Shown here: positions 33,634 to 48,600 of the stretch, piece by piece
How the letters are laid out: every line of letters starts with the position of its first letter
How positions within the stretch are numbered: the first letter of the stretch is position 1
The notes under the pieces: model-generated
Database searches by the model: none
Told to the model about the DNA's origin: nothing
What the model saw: the letters and a program-made list of their open reading frames with translations, nothing else
Assembly (NCBI GenBank): GCA_035610365.1
Contig: CM069433.1
Span: 194,728,221 to 194,792,220 of the forward strand
DNA: 64,000 bases
From: Aquatica leii
Taxonomy: Eukaryota; Arthropoda; Insecta; Coleoptera; Lampyridae
Reading direction: 5' to 3'
Made by a program: the position numbers and the translations under genes

Positions 33634-36600
33634 GACGTCGATTTTTCGATTTAAATACAAAAAAATAAGAATGTTTTGTTACTATCTCATCTGTAAAAGG
33701 CCTAAAACTAATTGAAAATGATAAAACTTTTTTTGGTAATAAGCGTTAAGCCTTGTTAATCAAAAATTTCGATTTGCCAAAAAACTAAAAAAATATTTTT
33801 AATTGTAATTATTTAAATATACCCGATGGTCAATTACGAACATTATTAAAAAGAAAAAACAATTAAAAAACAAACAGGAAGCTTGTAAATACAAATTAAA
33901 GTTTAAGGTAGGCAACTTACAAGGCACTACACGTCACGAAGACATCTTCTTTACTTCATGTTCTCCTGATACAAAATCGCAAGTTTTCGAAATTTTTCGT
34001 GTTAGGTTAGCGTTTTAGGAGAAACTTTAAGACGTCGATTTTTGGGGTTTAAACACAGAAAATTAAGAATATTTTAATAGTAATCGTTGTAAAAGGCCTA
34101 AAACTAATTAAAAATAATAAAACTTTCTTTGGCAAAAAGCGTTAAGCCTTGTTAATCAAAAATTTCGATTTGCCAAAAAACTAAAAAAATATTTTTAATT
34201 GTAATTATTTAAATATACCCGATGGTCAATTACGAACATTATTAAAAGAAAAAACAATTAAAAACAAACAGGAAGCTTGTAAATTTAAATTAAAGTTTAA
34301 GGTAGGCAACTTACAATGCACTACACGTCACGAAGACATCTTCTTTACTTCATGTTCTCCTGATACAAAATCGGAAATTTTAGAAATTATTCGTGTTAGG
34401 TTAGCGTTTTAGGAGAAACTTTAAGACGTCGATTTTTCGATTTAAATACAAAAAAATAAGAATGTTTTGTTACTATCTCATCTGTAAAAGGCCTAAAACT
34501 AATTGAAAATGATAAAACTTTTTTTGGCAATAAGCGTTAAGCCTTGTTAATCAAAAATTTCGATTTGCCAAAAAACTAAAAAATATTTTTAATTGTAATT
34601 ATTTAAATATACCCGATGGTCAATTACGAACATTATTAAAAAGAAAAACAATTAAAAACAAACAGGAAGCTTGTAAATTTAAATTAAAGTTTAAGGTAGG
34701 CAACTTACAATGCACTACACGTCACGAAGACATCTTCTTTACTTCATGTTCTCCTGATACAAAATCGCAAGTTTTCGAAATTTTTCGTGTTAGGTTAGCG
34801 TTTTAGGAGAAACTTTAAGACGTCGAATTTTGGGGTTTAAACACAGAAAATTAAGAATATTTTAATAGTAATCGTTGTAAAAGGCCTAAAACTAATTAAA
34901 AATAATAAAACTTTTTTTGGCAAAAAGCGTTAAGCCTTGTTAATCAAAAATTTCGATTTGCCAAAAAACTAAAAATATTTTTAATTGTAATTATTTAAAT
35001 ATACCCGATGGTCAATTACGAACATTATTAAAAAGAAAAAACAATTAAAAAACAAACAGGAAGCTTGTAAATTTAAATTAAAGTTTAAGGTAGGCAACTT
35101 ACAATGCACTACACGTCACGAAGACATCTTCTTTACTTCATGTTCTCCTGATACAAAATCGGAAATTTTAGAAATTATTCGTGTTAGGTTAGCGTTTTAG
35201 GAGAAACTTTAAGACGTCGATTTTTCGATTTAAATACAAAAAAATATGAATGTTTTGTTACTATCGTCTGTAAAAGGCCTAAAACTAATTGAAAATGATA
35301 AAACTTTATTTGGCAAAAAGCGTTAAGCCTTGTTAATCAAAAATTTCGATTTGCCAAAAACTAAAAAATATTTTTAATTGTAATTATTTAAATATACCCG
35401 ATGGTCAATTACGAACATTATTAAAAAGAAAAAACAATTAAAAACAAACACAAAGCTTGTAAATTTAAATTAAAGTTTAAGGTAGGCAACTTACAATGCA
35501 CTACACGTCACGAAGACATCTTCTTTACTTCATGTTCTCCTGATACAAAATCGCAAGTTTTCGAAATTTTTCGTGTTAGGTTAGCGTTTTAGGAGAAACT
35601 TTAAGACGTCGATTTTGGGGTTTAAACACAGAAAATTAAGAATATTTTAATAGTAATCGTTGTAAAAGGCCTAAAACTAATTAAAAATAATAAAACTTTT
35701 TGGCAAAAAGCGTTAAGCCTTGTTAATCAAAAATTTCGATTTGCCAAAAACTAAAAAATATTTTTAATTGTAATTATTTAAATATACCCAATGGTCAATT
35801 ACGAACATTATTAAAAAGAAAAAACAATTAAAAACAAACAGGAAGCTTGTAAATTTAAATTAAAGTTTAAGGTAGGCAACTTACAATGCACTACACGTCA
35901 CGAAGACATCTTCTTTACTTCATGTTCTCCTGATACAAAATCGCAAGTTTTCGAAATTTTTCGTGTTAGGTTAGCGTTTTAGGAGAAACTTTAAGACGTC
36001 GATTTTTGGGGTTTAAACACAGAAAATTAAGAATATTTTAATAGTAATCGTTGTAAAGGCCTAAAACTAATTAAAAATAATAAAACTTTTTTTGGCAAAA
36101 AGCGTTAAGCCTTGTTAATCAAAAATTTCGATTTGTCAAAAAACTAAAAAAATATTTTTAATTGTAATTATTTAAATATACCCGATGGTCAATTACGAAC
36201 ATTATTAAAAAGAAAAAACAATTAAAAAACAAACAGGAAGCTTGTAAATACAAATTAAAGTTTAAGGTAGGCAACTTACAAGGCACTACACGTCACGAAG
36301 ACATCTTCTTTACTTCATGTTCTCCTGATACAAAATCGCAAGTTTTCGAAATTTTTCGTGTTAGGTTAGCGTTTTAGGAGAAACTTTAAGACGTCGATTT
36401 TTGGGGTTTAAACACAGAAAATTAAGAATATTTTAATAGTAATCGTTGTAAAAGGCCTAAAACTAATTAAAAATAATAAAACTTTTTTTGGCAAAAAGCG
36501 TTAAGCCTTGTTAATCAAAAATTTCGATTTGTCAAAAAACTAAAAAAATATTTTTAATTGTAATTATTTAAATATACCCGATGGTCAATTACGAACATTA

Positions 36601-39600
36601 TTAAAAAGAAAAAACAATTAAAAAACAAACAGGAAGCTTGTAAATACAAATTAAAGTTTAAGGTAGGCAACTTACAAGGCACTACACGTCACGAAGACAT
36701 CTTCTTTACTTCATGTTCTCCTGATACAAAATCGCAAGTTTTCGAAATTTTTCGTGTTAGGTTAGCGTTTTAGGAGAAACTTTAAGACGTCGATTTTTCG
36801 ATTTAAATACAAAAAATAAGAATGTTTTGTTACTAACGTCTGTAATAAGCCAAAAACTAATTCAAAATGATAAAACTTTTTTGACAAAAAGCGTTAAGCC
36901 TTGTTAATCAAAAATTTCGATTTGTTAAAAACTAAAAAATATTTTTAATTGTAATTATTTAAATATACCCGATGGTCAATTACGAACATTATTAAAAAGA
37001 AAAACAATTAAAAACAAACAGGAAGCTTGTAAATACAAATTAAAGTTTAAGGTAGGCAACTTACAATGCACTACACGTCACGAAGACATCTTCTTTACTT
37101 CATGTTCTCCTGATACAAAATCGCAAGTTTTCGAAATTTTTCGTGTTAGGTTAGCGTTTTAGGAGAAACTTTAAGACGTCGATTTTTCGATTTAAATACA
37201 AAAAAATAAGAATGTTTTGTTACTAACGTCTGTAATAAGCCAAAAACTAATTCAAAATGATAAAACTTTTTTTGACAAAAAGCGTTAAGCCTTGTTAATC
37301 AAAAATTTCGATTTGTTAAAAAACTAAAAAAATATTTTTAATTGTAATTATTTTAATATACCCGATGGTCAATTACGAACATTATTAAAAAGAAAAAACA
37401 ATTAAAAAACAAACAGGAAGCTTGTAAATACAAATTAAAGTTTAAGGTAGGCAACTTACAAGGCACTACACGTCACGAAGACATCTTCTTTACTTCATGT
37501 TCTCCTGATACAAAATCGCAAGTTTTCGAAATTTTTCGTGTTAGGTTAGCGTTTTAGGAGAAACTTTAAGACGTCGATTTTTCGATTTAAATACAAAAAA
37601 ATAAGAATGTTTTGTTACTAACGTCTGTAATAAGCCAAAAACTAATTCAAAATGATAAAACTTTTTTTGACAAAAAGCGTTAAGCCTTGTTAATCAAAAA
37701 TTTCGATTTGTTAAAAAACTAAAAAAATATTTTTAATTGTAATTATTTTAATATACCCGATGGTCAATTACGAACATTATTAAAAAGAAAAAACAATTAA
37801 AAAACAAACAGGAAGCTTGTAAATACAAATTAAAGTTTAAGGTAGGCAACTTACAATGCACTACACGTCACGAAGACATCTTCTTTACTTCATGTTCTCC
37901 TGATACAAAATCGCAAGTTTTCAGAAATTTTTTCGTGTTAGGTTAGCGTTTTAGGAGAAACTTTAAGACGTCGATTTTTCGATTTAAATACAAAAAAATA
38001 AGAATGTTTTGTTACTATCTCATCTGTAAAAGGCCTAAAACTAATTGAAAATGATAAAACTTTTTTTGGCAATAAGCGTTAAGCCTTGTTAATCAAAAAT
38101 TTCGATTTGCCAAAAAACTAAAAAAATATTTTTAATTGTAATTATTTAAATATACCCGATGGTCAATTACGAACATTATTACAAAGAAAAAACAATTAAA
38201 AAACAAACAGGAAGCTTGTAAATTAAAAATAAAGTTTAAGATAGGCAACTTACAAGGCACTACACGTCACGAAGACATCTTCTTTACTTCATGTTCTCCT
38301 GATACAAAATCGCAAGTTTTCGAAATTTTTCGTGTTAGGTTAGCGTTTTAGGAGAAACTTTAAGACGTCGATTATTGGGGTTTAAACACAGAAAATTAAG
38401 AATATTTTAATAGTAATCGTTGTAAAAGGCCTAAAACTAATTAAAAATAATAAAACTTTCTTTGGCAAAAAGCGTTAAGCCTTGTTAATCAAAAATTTCG
38501 ATTTGCCAAAAAACTAAAAAAATATTTTTAATTGTAATTATTTAAATATACCCGATGGTCAATTACGAACATTATTAAAAAGAAAAAACAATTAAAAAAC
38601 AAACAGGAAGCTTGTAAATACAAATTAAAGTTTAAGGTAGGCAACTTACAAGGCACTACACGTCACGAAGACATCTTCTTTACTTCATGTTCTCCTGATA
38701 CAAAATCGCAAGTTTTCGAAATTTTTCGTGTTAGGTTAGCGTTTTAGGAGAAACTTTAAGACGTCGATTATTGGGGTTTAAACACAGAAAATTAAGAATA
38801 TTTTAATAGTAATCGTTGTAAAAGGCCTAAAACTAATTAAAAATAATAAAACTTTCTTTGGCAAAAAGCGTTAAGCCTTGTTAATCAAAAATTTCGATTT
38901 GCCAAAAACTAAAAAATATTTTTAATTGTAATTATTTAAATATACCCGATGGTCAATTACGAACATTATTAAAAAGAAAAAACAATTAAAAAACAAACAG
39001 GAAGCTTGTAAATACAAATTAAAGTTTAAGGTAGGCAACTTACAAGGCACTACACGTCACGAAGACATCTTCTTTACTTCATGTTCTCCTGATACAAAAT
39101 CGCAAGTTTTCGAAATTTTTCGTGTTAGGTTAGCGTTTTAGGAGAAACTTTAAGACGTCGATTATTGGGGTTTAAACACAGAAAATTAAGAATATTTTAA
39201 TAGTAATCGTTGTAAAAGGCCTAAAACTAATTAAAAATAATAAAACTTTCTTTGGCAAAAAGCGTTAAGCCTTGTTAATCAAAAATTTCGATTTGCCAAA
39301 AAACTAAAAAAATATTTTTAATTGTAATTATTTAAATATACCCGATGGTCAATTACGAACATTATTAAAAAGAAAAACAATTAAAAACAAACAGGAAGCT
39401 TGTAAATTTAAATTAAAGTTTAAGGTAGGCAACTTACAATGCACTACACGTCACGAAGACATCTTCTTTACTTCATGTTCTCCTGATACAAAATCGCAAG
39501 TTTTCGAAATTTTTCGTGTTAGGTTAGCGTTTTAGGAGAAACTTTAAGACGTCGATTTTTGGGGTTTAAACACAGAAAATTAAGAATATTTTAATAGTAA

Positions 39601-42600
39601 TCGTTGTAAAAGGCCTAAAACTAATTAAAAATAATAAAACTTTTTTTGGCAAAAGCGTTAAGCCTTGTTAATCAAAAATTTCGATTTGCCAAAAACTAAA
39701 AAATATTTTTAATTGTAATTATTTAAATATACCCGATGGTCAATTACGAACATTATTAAAAAGAAAAAACAATTAAAAAACAAACAGGAAGCTTGTAAAT
39801 TTAAATTAAAGTTTAAGGTAGGCAACTTACAATGCACTACACGTCACGAAGACATCTTCTTTACTTCATGTTCTCCTGATACAAAATCGCAAGTTTTCGA
39901 AATTTTTCGTGTTAGGTTAGCGTTTTAGGAGAAACTTTAAGACGTCGATTTTTGGGGTTTAAACACAGAAAATTAAGAATATTTTAATAGTAATCGTTGT
40001 AAAAGGCCTAAAACTAATTAAAAATAATAAAACTTTTTTTGGCAAAAAGCGTTAAGCCTTGTTAATCAAAAATTTCGATTTGCCAAAAAACTAAAAAAAT
40101 ATTTTTAATTGTAATTATTTAAATATACCCGATGGTCAATTACGAACATTATTAAAAAGAAAAAACAATTAAAAAACAAACAGGAAGCTTGTAAATTTAA
40201 ATTAAAGTTTAAGGTAGGCAACTTACAATGCACTAGACGTCACGAAGACATCTTCTTTACTTCATGTTCTCCTGATACAAAATCGGAAATTTTAGAAATT
40301 ATTCGTGTTAGGTTAGCGTTTTAGGAGAAACTTTAAGACGTCGATTTTTCGATTTAAATACAAAAAAATATGAATGTTTTGTTACTATCGTCTGTAAAAG
40401 GCCTAAAACTAATTGAAAATGATAAAACTTTATTTGGCAAAAAGCGTTAAGCCTTGTTAATCAAAAATTTCGATTTGCCAAAAAACTAAAAAAATATTTT
40501 TAATTGTAATTATTTAAATATACCCGATGGTCAATTACGAACATTATTAAAAAGAAAAAACAATTAAAAAACAAACAGGAAGCTTGTAAATTTAAATTAA
40601 AGTTTAAGGTAGGCAACTTACAATGCACTACACGTCACGAAGACATCTTCTTTACTTCATGTTCTCCTGATACAAAATCGGAAATTTTAGAAATTATTCG
40701 TGTTAGGTTAGCGTTTTAGGAGAAACTTTAAGACGTCGATTTTTCGATTTAAATACAAAAAAATATGAATGTTTTGTTACTATCGTCTGTAAAAGGCCTA
40801 AAACTAATTGAAAATGATAAAACTTTATTTGGCAAAAGCGTTAAGCCTTGTTAATCAAAAATTTCGATTTGCCAAAAAACTAAAAATATTTTTAATTGTA
40901 ATTATTTAAATATACCCGATGGTCAATTACGAACATTATTAAAAAGAAAAACAATTAAAAAACAAACAGGAAGCTTGTAAATTTAAATTAAAGTTTAAGG
41001 TAGGCAACTTACAATGCACTAGACGTCACGAAGACATCTTCTTTACTTCATGTTCTCCTGATACAAAATCGCAAGTTTTCGAAATTTTTCGTGTTAGGTT
41101 AGCGTTTTAGGAGAAACTTTAAGACGTCGATTTTTGGGGTTTAAACACAGAAAATTAAGAATATTTTAATAGTAATCGTTGTAAAAGGCCTAAAACTAAT
41201 TAAAAATAATAAAACTTTTTTGGCAAAAGCGTTAAGCCTTGTTAATCAAAAATTTCGATTTGCCAAAAACTAAAAAATATTTTTAATTGTAATTATTTAA
41301 ATATACCCGATGGTCAATTACGAACATTATTAAAAAGAAAAAACAATTAAAAAACAAACAGGAAGCTTGTAAATTTAAATTAAAGTTTAAGGTAGGCAAC
41401 TTACAATGCACTAGACGTCACGAAGACATCTTCTTTACTTCATGTTCTCCTGATACAAAATCGCAAGTTTTCGAAATTTTTCGTGTTAGGTTAGCGTTTT
41501 AGGAGAAACTTTAAGACGTCGATTTTTGGGGTTTAAACACAGAAAATTAAGAATATTTTAATAGTAATCGTTGTAAAAGGCCTAAAACTAATTAAAAATA
41601 ATAAAACTTTTTTTGGCAAAAAGCGTTAAGCCTTGTTAATCAAAAATGTCGAGTTGCCAAAGAACTAAACAAATATTTTTAATTGTAGTTATTTAAATAT
41701 ACCCGATGGTCAATTACGAACATTACTAAAAAGAAAAAACAATTAAAAAACAAACAGGAAGCTTGTAAATTTAAATTAAAGTTTAAGGTAGGCAACTTAC
41801 AATGCACTACACGTCACGAAGACATCTTCTTTACTTCATGTTCTCCTGATACAAAATCGCAAGTTTTCGAAATTTTTCGTGTTAGGTTAGCGTTTTAGGA
41901 GAAACTTTAAGACGTCGATTTTTGGGGTTTAAACACAGAAAATTAAGAATATTTTAATAGTAATCGTCTGTAAAAGGCCTAAAACTAATTAAAAATAATA
42001 AAAATTTTTTTGGCAAAAAGCGTTAAGCCTTGTTAATCAAAAATTTCGATTTGCCAAAAAACTAAAAAAATATTTTTAATTGTAATTATTTAAATATACC
42101 CGATGGTCAATTACGAACATTATTAAAAAGAAAAAACAATTAAAAAACAAACAGGAAGCTTGTAAATTTAAATTGAAGTTTAAGGTAGGCAACTTACAAT
42201 GCACTACACGTCACGAAGACATCTTCTTTACTTCATGTTCTCCTGATACAAAATCGGAAATTTTAGAAATTATTCGTGTTAGGTGAGCGTTTTAGGAGAA
42301 ACTTTAAGACGTCGATTTTTCGATTTAAATACAAAAAAATAAGAATGTTTTGTTACTAACGTCTGTAAAAGGCCTAAAACTAATTCAAAATGATAAAACT
42401 TTATTTGGCAAAAAGCGTTAAGCCTTGTTAATCAAAAATTTCGATTTGCCAAAAAACTAAAAAAATATTTTTAATTGTAATTATTTAAATATACCCGATG
42501 GTCAATTACGAACATTATTAAAAAGAAAAAACAATTAAAAAACAAACAGGAAGCTTGTAAATTTAAATTAAAGTTTAAGGTAGGCAACTTACAATGCACT

Positions 42601-45600
42601 ACACGTCACGAAGACATCTTCTTTACTTCATGTTCTCCTGATACAAAATCGCAAGTTTTCGAAATTTTTCGTGTTAGGTTAGCGTTTTAGGAGAAACTTT
42701 AAGACGTCGATTTTTCGATTTAAATACAAAAAAATATGAATGTTTTGTTACTATCGTCTGTAAAAGGCCTAAAACTAATTGAAAATGATAAAACTTTATT
42801 TGGCAAAAAGCGTTAAGCCTTGTTAATCAAAAATTTCGATTTGCCAAAAAACTAAAAAAATATTTTTAATTGTAATTATTTAAATATACCCGATGGTCAA
42901 TTACGAACATTATTAAAAAGATAAGACAATTAAAAAACAAACAGGAAGCTTGTAAATTTAAATTAAAGTTTAAGGTAGGCAACTTACAATGCACTACACG
43001 TCACGAAGACATCTTCTTTACTTCATGTTCTCCTGATACAAAATCGCAAGTTTTCGAAATTTTTCGTGTTAGGTTAGCGTTTTAGGAGAAACTTTAAGAC
43101 GTCGATTTTGGGGTTTAAACACAGAAAATTAAGAATATTTTAATAGTAATCGTTGTAAACGGCCTAAAACTAATTAAAAATAATAAAACTTTTTTTGGCA
43201 AAAAGCGTGAAGCCTTGTTAATCAAAAATTTCGCTTTGCCAAAAACTAAAAAATATTTTTAATTGTAATTATTTAAATATACCCGATGGTCAATTACGAA
43301 CATTATTAAAAAGAAAAACAATTAAAAACAAACAGGAAGCTTGTAAATTTAAATTAAAGTTTAAGGTAGGCAACTTACAATGCACTAGACGTCACGAAGA
43401 CATCTTCTTTACTTCATGTTCTCCTGATACAAAATCGCAAGTTTTCGAAATTTTTCGTGTTAGGTTAGCGTTTTAGGAGAAACTTTAAGACGTCGATTTT
43501 GGGGTTTAAACACAGAAAATTAAGAATATTTTAATAGTAATCGTTGTAAAAGGCCTAAAACTAATTAAAAATAATAAAACTTTTTTTGGCAAAAAGCGTT
43601 AAGCCTTGTTAATCAAAAATTTCGATTTGCCAAAAAACTAAAAAATATTTTTAATTGTAATTATTTAAATATACCCGATGGTCAATTACGAACATTATTA
43701 AAAAGAAAAACAATTAAAAAACAAACAGGAAGCTTGTAAATTTAAATTAAAGTTTAAGGTAGGCAACTTACAACGCACTACACGTCACGAAGACATCTTC
43801 TTTACTTCATGTTCTCCTGATACAAAATCGGAAATTTTAGAAATTATTCGTGTTAGGTTAGCGTTTTAGGAGAAACTTTAATACGTCGATTTTTCGATTT
43901 AAATACAAAAAAATATGAATGTTTTGTTACTATCGTCTGTAAAAGGCCTAAAACTAATTGAAAAAGATAAAACTTTATTTGGCAAAAGCGTTAAGCCTTG
44001 TTAATCAAAAATTTCGATTTGCCAAAAACTAAAAAATATTTTTAATTGTAATTATTTAAATATACCCGATGGTCAATTACGAACATTATTAAAAAGAAAA
44101 AACAATTAAAAAACAAACAGGAAGCTTGTAAATTTAAATTAAAGTTTAAGGTAGGCAACTTACAATGCACTACACGTCACGAAGACATCTTCTTTACTTC
44201 ATGTTCTCCTGATACAAAATCGCAAGTTTTCGAAATTTTTCGTGTTAGGTTAGCGTTTTAGGAGAAACTTTAAGACGTCGAGTTTTGGGGTTTAAACACA
44301 GAAAATTAAGAATATTTTAATAGTAATCGTTGTAAAAGGCCTAAAACTAATTAAAAATAATAAAACTTTTTTTGGCAAAAAGCGTTAAGCCTTGTTAATC
44401 AAAAATTTCGATTTGCCAAAAAACTAAAAAAATATTTTTAATTGTAATTATTTAAATATACCCGATGGTCAATTACGAACATTATTAAAAAGAAAAAACA
44501 ATTAAAAAACAAACAGGAAGCTTGTAAATTTAAATTAAAGTTTAAGGTAGGCAACTTACAATGCACTACACGTCACGAAGACATCTTCTTTACTTCATGT
44601 TCTCCTGATACAAAATCGCAAGTTTTCGAAATTTTTCGTGTTAGGTTAGCGTTTTAGGAGAAACTTTAAGACGTCGATTTTTGGGGTTTAAACACAGAAA
44701 ATTAAGAATATTTTAATAGTAATCGTTGTAAAAGGCCTAAAACTAATTAAAAATAATAAAACTTTTTTTGGCAAAAAGCGTTAAGCCTTGTTAATCAAAA
44801 ATTTCGATTTGCCAAAAAACTAAAAAAATATTTTTAATTGTAATTATTTAAATATACCCGATGGTCAATTACGAACATTATTAAAAAGAAAAAACAATTA
44901 AAAAACAAACAGGAAGCTTGTAAATTTAAATTAAAGTTTAAGGTAGGCAACTTACAATGCACTACACGTCACGAAGACATCTTCTTTACTTCATGTTCTC
45001 CTGATACAAAATCGCAAGTTTTCGAAATTTTTCGTGTTAGGTTAGCGTTTTAGGAGAAACTTTAAGACGTCGATTTTTGGGGTTTAAACACAGAAAATTA
45101 AGAATATTTTAATAGTAATCGTTGTAAAAGGCCTAAAACTAATTAAAAATAATAAAACTTTTTTTGGCAAAAAGCGTTAAGCCTTGTTAATCAAATATTT
45201 CGATTTGCCAAAAACTAAAAAATATTTTTAATTGTAATTATTTAAATATACCCGATGGTCAATTACGAACATTATTAAAAAGAAAAACAATTAAAAAACA
45301 AACAGGAAGCTTGTAAATTTAAATTAAAGTTTAAGGTAGGCAACTTACAATGCACTACACGTCACGAAGACATCTTCTTTACTTCATGTTCTCCTGATAC
45401 AAAAGCGCAAGTTTTAGAAATTTTTCGTGTTAGGTTAGCGTTTTTCGAGAGACTTTAAGACGTCGATTTTCGATTTAAATACAAAAAAATATGAATGTTT
45501 TGTTACTATCGTCTGTAAAAGGCCTAAAACTAATTGAAAATGATAAAACTTTATTTGGCAAAAAGCGTTAAGCCTTGTTAATCAAAAATTTCGATTTGCC

Positions 45601-48600
45601 AAAAACTAAAAAATATTTTTAATTGTAATTATTTAAATATACCCGATGGTCAATTACGAACATTATTAAAAAGAAAAAACAATTAAAAACAAACAGGAAG
45701 CTTGTAAATTTAAATTAAAGTTTAAGGTAGGCAACTTACAATGCACTACACGTCACGAAGACATCTTCTTTACTTCATGTTCTCCTGATACAAAATCGCA
45801 AGTTTTCGAAATTTTTCGTGTTAGGTTAGCGTTTTAGGAGAAACTTTAAGACGTCGATTTTTGGGGTTTAAACACAGAAAATTAAGAATATTTTAATAGT
45901 AATCGTTGTAAAAGGCCTAAAACTAATTAAAAATAATAAAACTTTTTTTGGCAAAAAGCGTTAAGCCTTGTTAATCAAAAATTTCGATTTGCCAAAAACT
46001 AAAAAATATTTTTAATTGTAATTATTTAAATATACCCGATGGTCAATTACGAACATTATTAAAAAGAAAAACAATTAAAAAACAAACAGGAAGCTTGTAA
46101 ATTTAAATTAAAGTTTAAGGTAGGCAACTTACAATGCACTAGACGTCACGAAGACATCTTCTTTACTTCATGTTCTCCTGATACAAAATCGCAAGTTTTC
46201 GAAATTTTTCGTGTTAGGTTAGCGTTTTAGGAGAAACTTTAAGACGTCGATTTTTCGATTTAAATACAAAAAAATATGAATGTTTTGTTACTATCGTCTG
46301 TAAAAGGCCTAAAACTAATTGAAAATGATAAAACTTTATTTGGCAAAAAGCGTTAAGCCTTGTTAATCAAAAATTTCGATTTGCCAAAAACTAAAAAAAT
46401 ATTTTTAATTGTAATTATTTAAATATACCCGATGGTCAATTACGAACATTATTAAAAAGAAAAAACAATTAAAAAACAAACAGGAAGCTTGTAAATTTAA
46501 ATTAAAGTTTAAGGTAGGCAACTTACAATGCACTACACGTCACGAAGACATCTTCTTTACTTCATGTTCTCCTGATACAAAATCGCAAGTTTTCGAAATT
46601 TTTCGTGTTAGGTTAGCGTTTTAGGAGAAACTTTAAGACGTCGATTTTTGGGTTTAAACACAGAAAATTAAGAATATTTTAATAGTAATCGTTGTAAAAG
46701 GCCTAAAACTAATTAAAAATAATAAAACTTTTTTTGGCAAAAAGCGTTAAGCCTTGTTAATCAAAAATTTCGATTTGCCAAAAAACTAAAAAAATATTTT
46801 TAATTGTAATTATTTAAATATACCCGATGGTCAATTACGAACATTATTAAAAAGAAAAACAATTAAAAACAAACAGGAAGCTTGTAAATTTAAATTAAAG
46901 TTTAAGGTAGGCAACTTACAATGCACTACACGTCACGAAGACATCTTCTTTACTTCATGTTCTCCTGATACAAAATCGCAAGTTTTCGAAATTTTTCGTG
47001 TTAGGTTAGCGTTTTAGGAGAAACTTTAAGACGTCGATTTTTGGGGTTTAAACACAGAAAATTAAGAATATTTTAATAGTAATCGTTGTAAAAGGCCTAA
47101 AACTAATTAAAAATAATAAAACTTTTTTTGGCAAAAAGCGTTAAGCCTTGTTAATCAAAAATTTCGATTTGCCAAAAAACTAAAAAAATATTTTTAATTG
47201 TAATTATTTAAATATACCCGATGGTCAATTACGAACATTATTAAAAAGAAAAACAATTAAAAAACAAACAGGAAGCTTGTAAATTTAAATTAAAGTTTAA
47301 GGTAGGCAACTTACAATGCACTACACGTCACGAAGACATCTTCTTTACTTCATGTTCTCCTGATACAAAATCGCAAGTTTTCGAAATTTTTCGTGTTAGG
47401 TTAGCGTTTTAGGAGAAACTTTAAGACGTCGATTTTTGGGGTTTAAACACAGAAAATTAAGAATATTTTAATAGTAATCGTCTGTAAAAGGCCTAAAACT
47501 AATTAAAAATAATAAAACTTTTTTGGCAAAAAGCGTTAAGCCTTGTTAATCAAAAATTTCGATTTGCCAAAAACTAAAAAATATTTTTAATTGTAATTAT
47601 TTAAATATACCCGATGGTCAATTACGAACATTATTAAAAAGAAAAACAATTAAAAAACAAACAGGAAGCTTGTAAATTTAAATTAAAGTTTAAGGTAGGC
47701 AACTTACAATGCACTACACGTCACGAAGACATCTTCTTTACTTCATGTTCTCCTGATACAAAATCGCAAGTTTTCGAAATTTTTCGTGTTAGGTTAGCGT
47801 TTTAGGAGAAACTTTAAGACGTCGATTTTTGGGGTTTAAACACAGAAAATTAAGAATGTTTTGTTACTATCGTCTGTAAAAGGCCTAAAACTAATTGAAA
47901 ATAATAAAACTTTTTTGGCAAAAGCGTTAAGCCTTGTTAATCAAAAATTTCGATTTGCCAAAAACTAAAAAATATTTTTAATTGTAATTATTTAAATATA
48001 CCCGATGGTCAATTACGAACATTATTAAAAAGAAAAACAATTAAAAACAAACAGGAAGCTTGTAAATTTAAATTAAAGTTTAAGGTAGGCAACTTACAAT
48101 GCACTACACGTCACGAAGACATCTTCTTTACTTCATGTTCTCCTGATACAAAATCGCAAGTTTTCGAAATTTTTCGTGTTAGGTTAGCGTTTTAGGAGAA
48201 ACTTTAAGACGTCGATTTTTCGATTTAAATACAAAAAAATATGAATGTTTTGTTACTATCGTCTGTAAAAGGCCTAAAACTAATTGAAAATGATAAAACT
48301 TTATTTGGCAAAAAGCGTTAAGCCTTGTTAATCAAAAATTTCGATTTGCCAAAAAACTAAAAAAATATTTTTAATTGTAATTATTTAAATATACCCGATG
48401 GTCAATTACGAACATTATTAAAAAGAAATAACAATTAAAAAACAAACAGGAAGCTTGTAAATTTAAATTAAAGTTTAAGGTAGGCAACTTACAATGCACT
48501 ACACGTCACGAAGACATCTTCTTTACTTCATGTTCTCCTGATACAAAATCGCAAGTTTTCGAAATTTTTCGTGTTAGGTTAGCGTTTTAGGAGAAACTTT

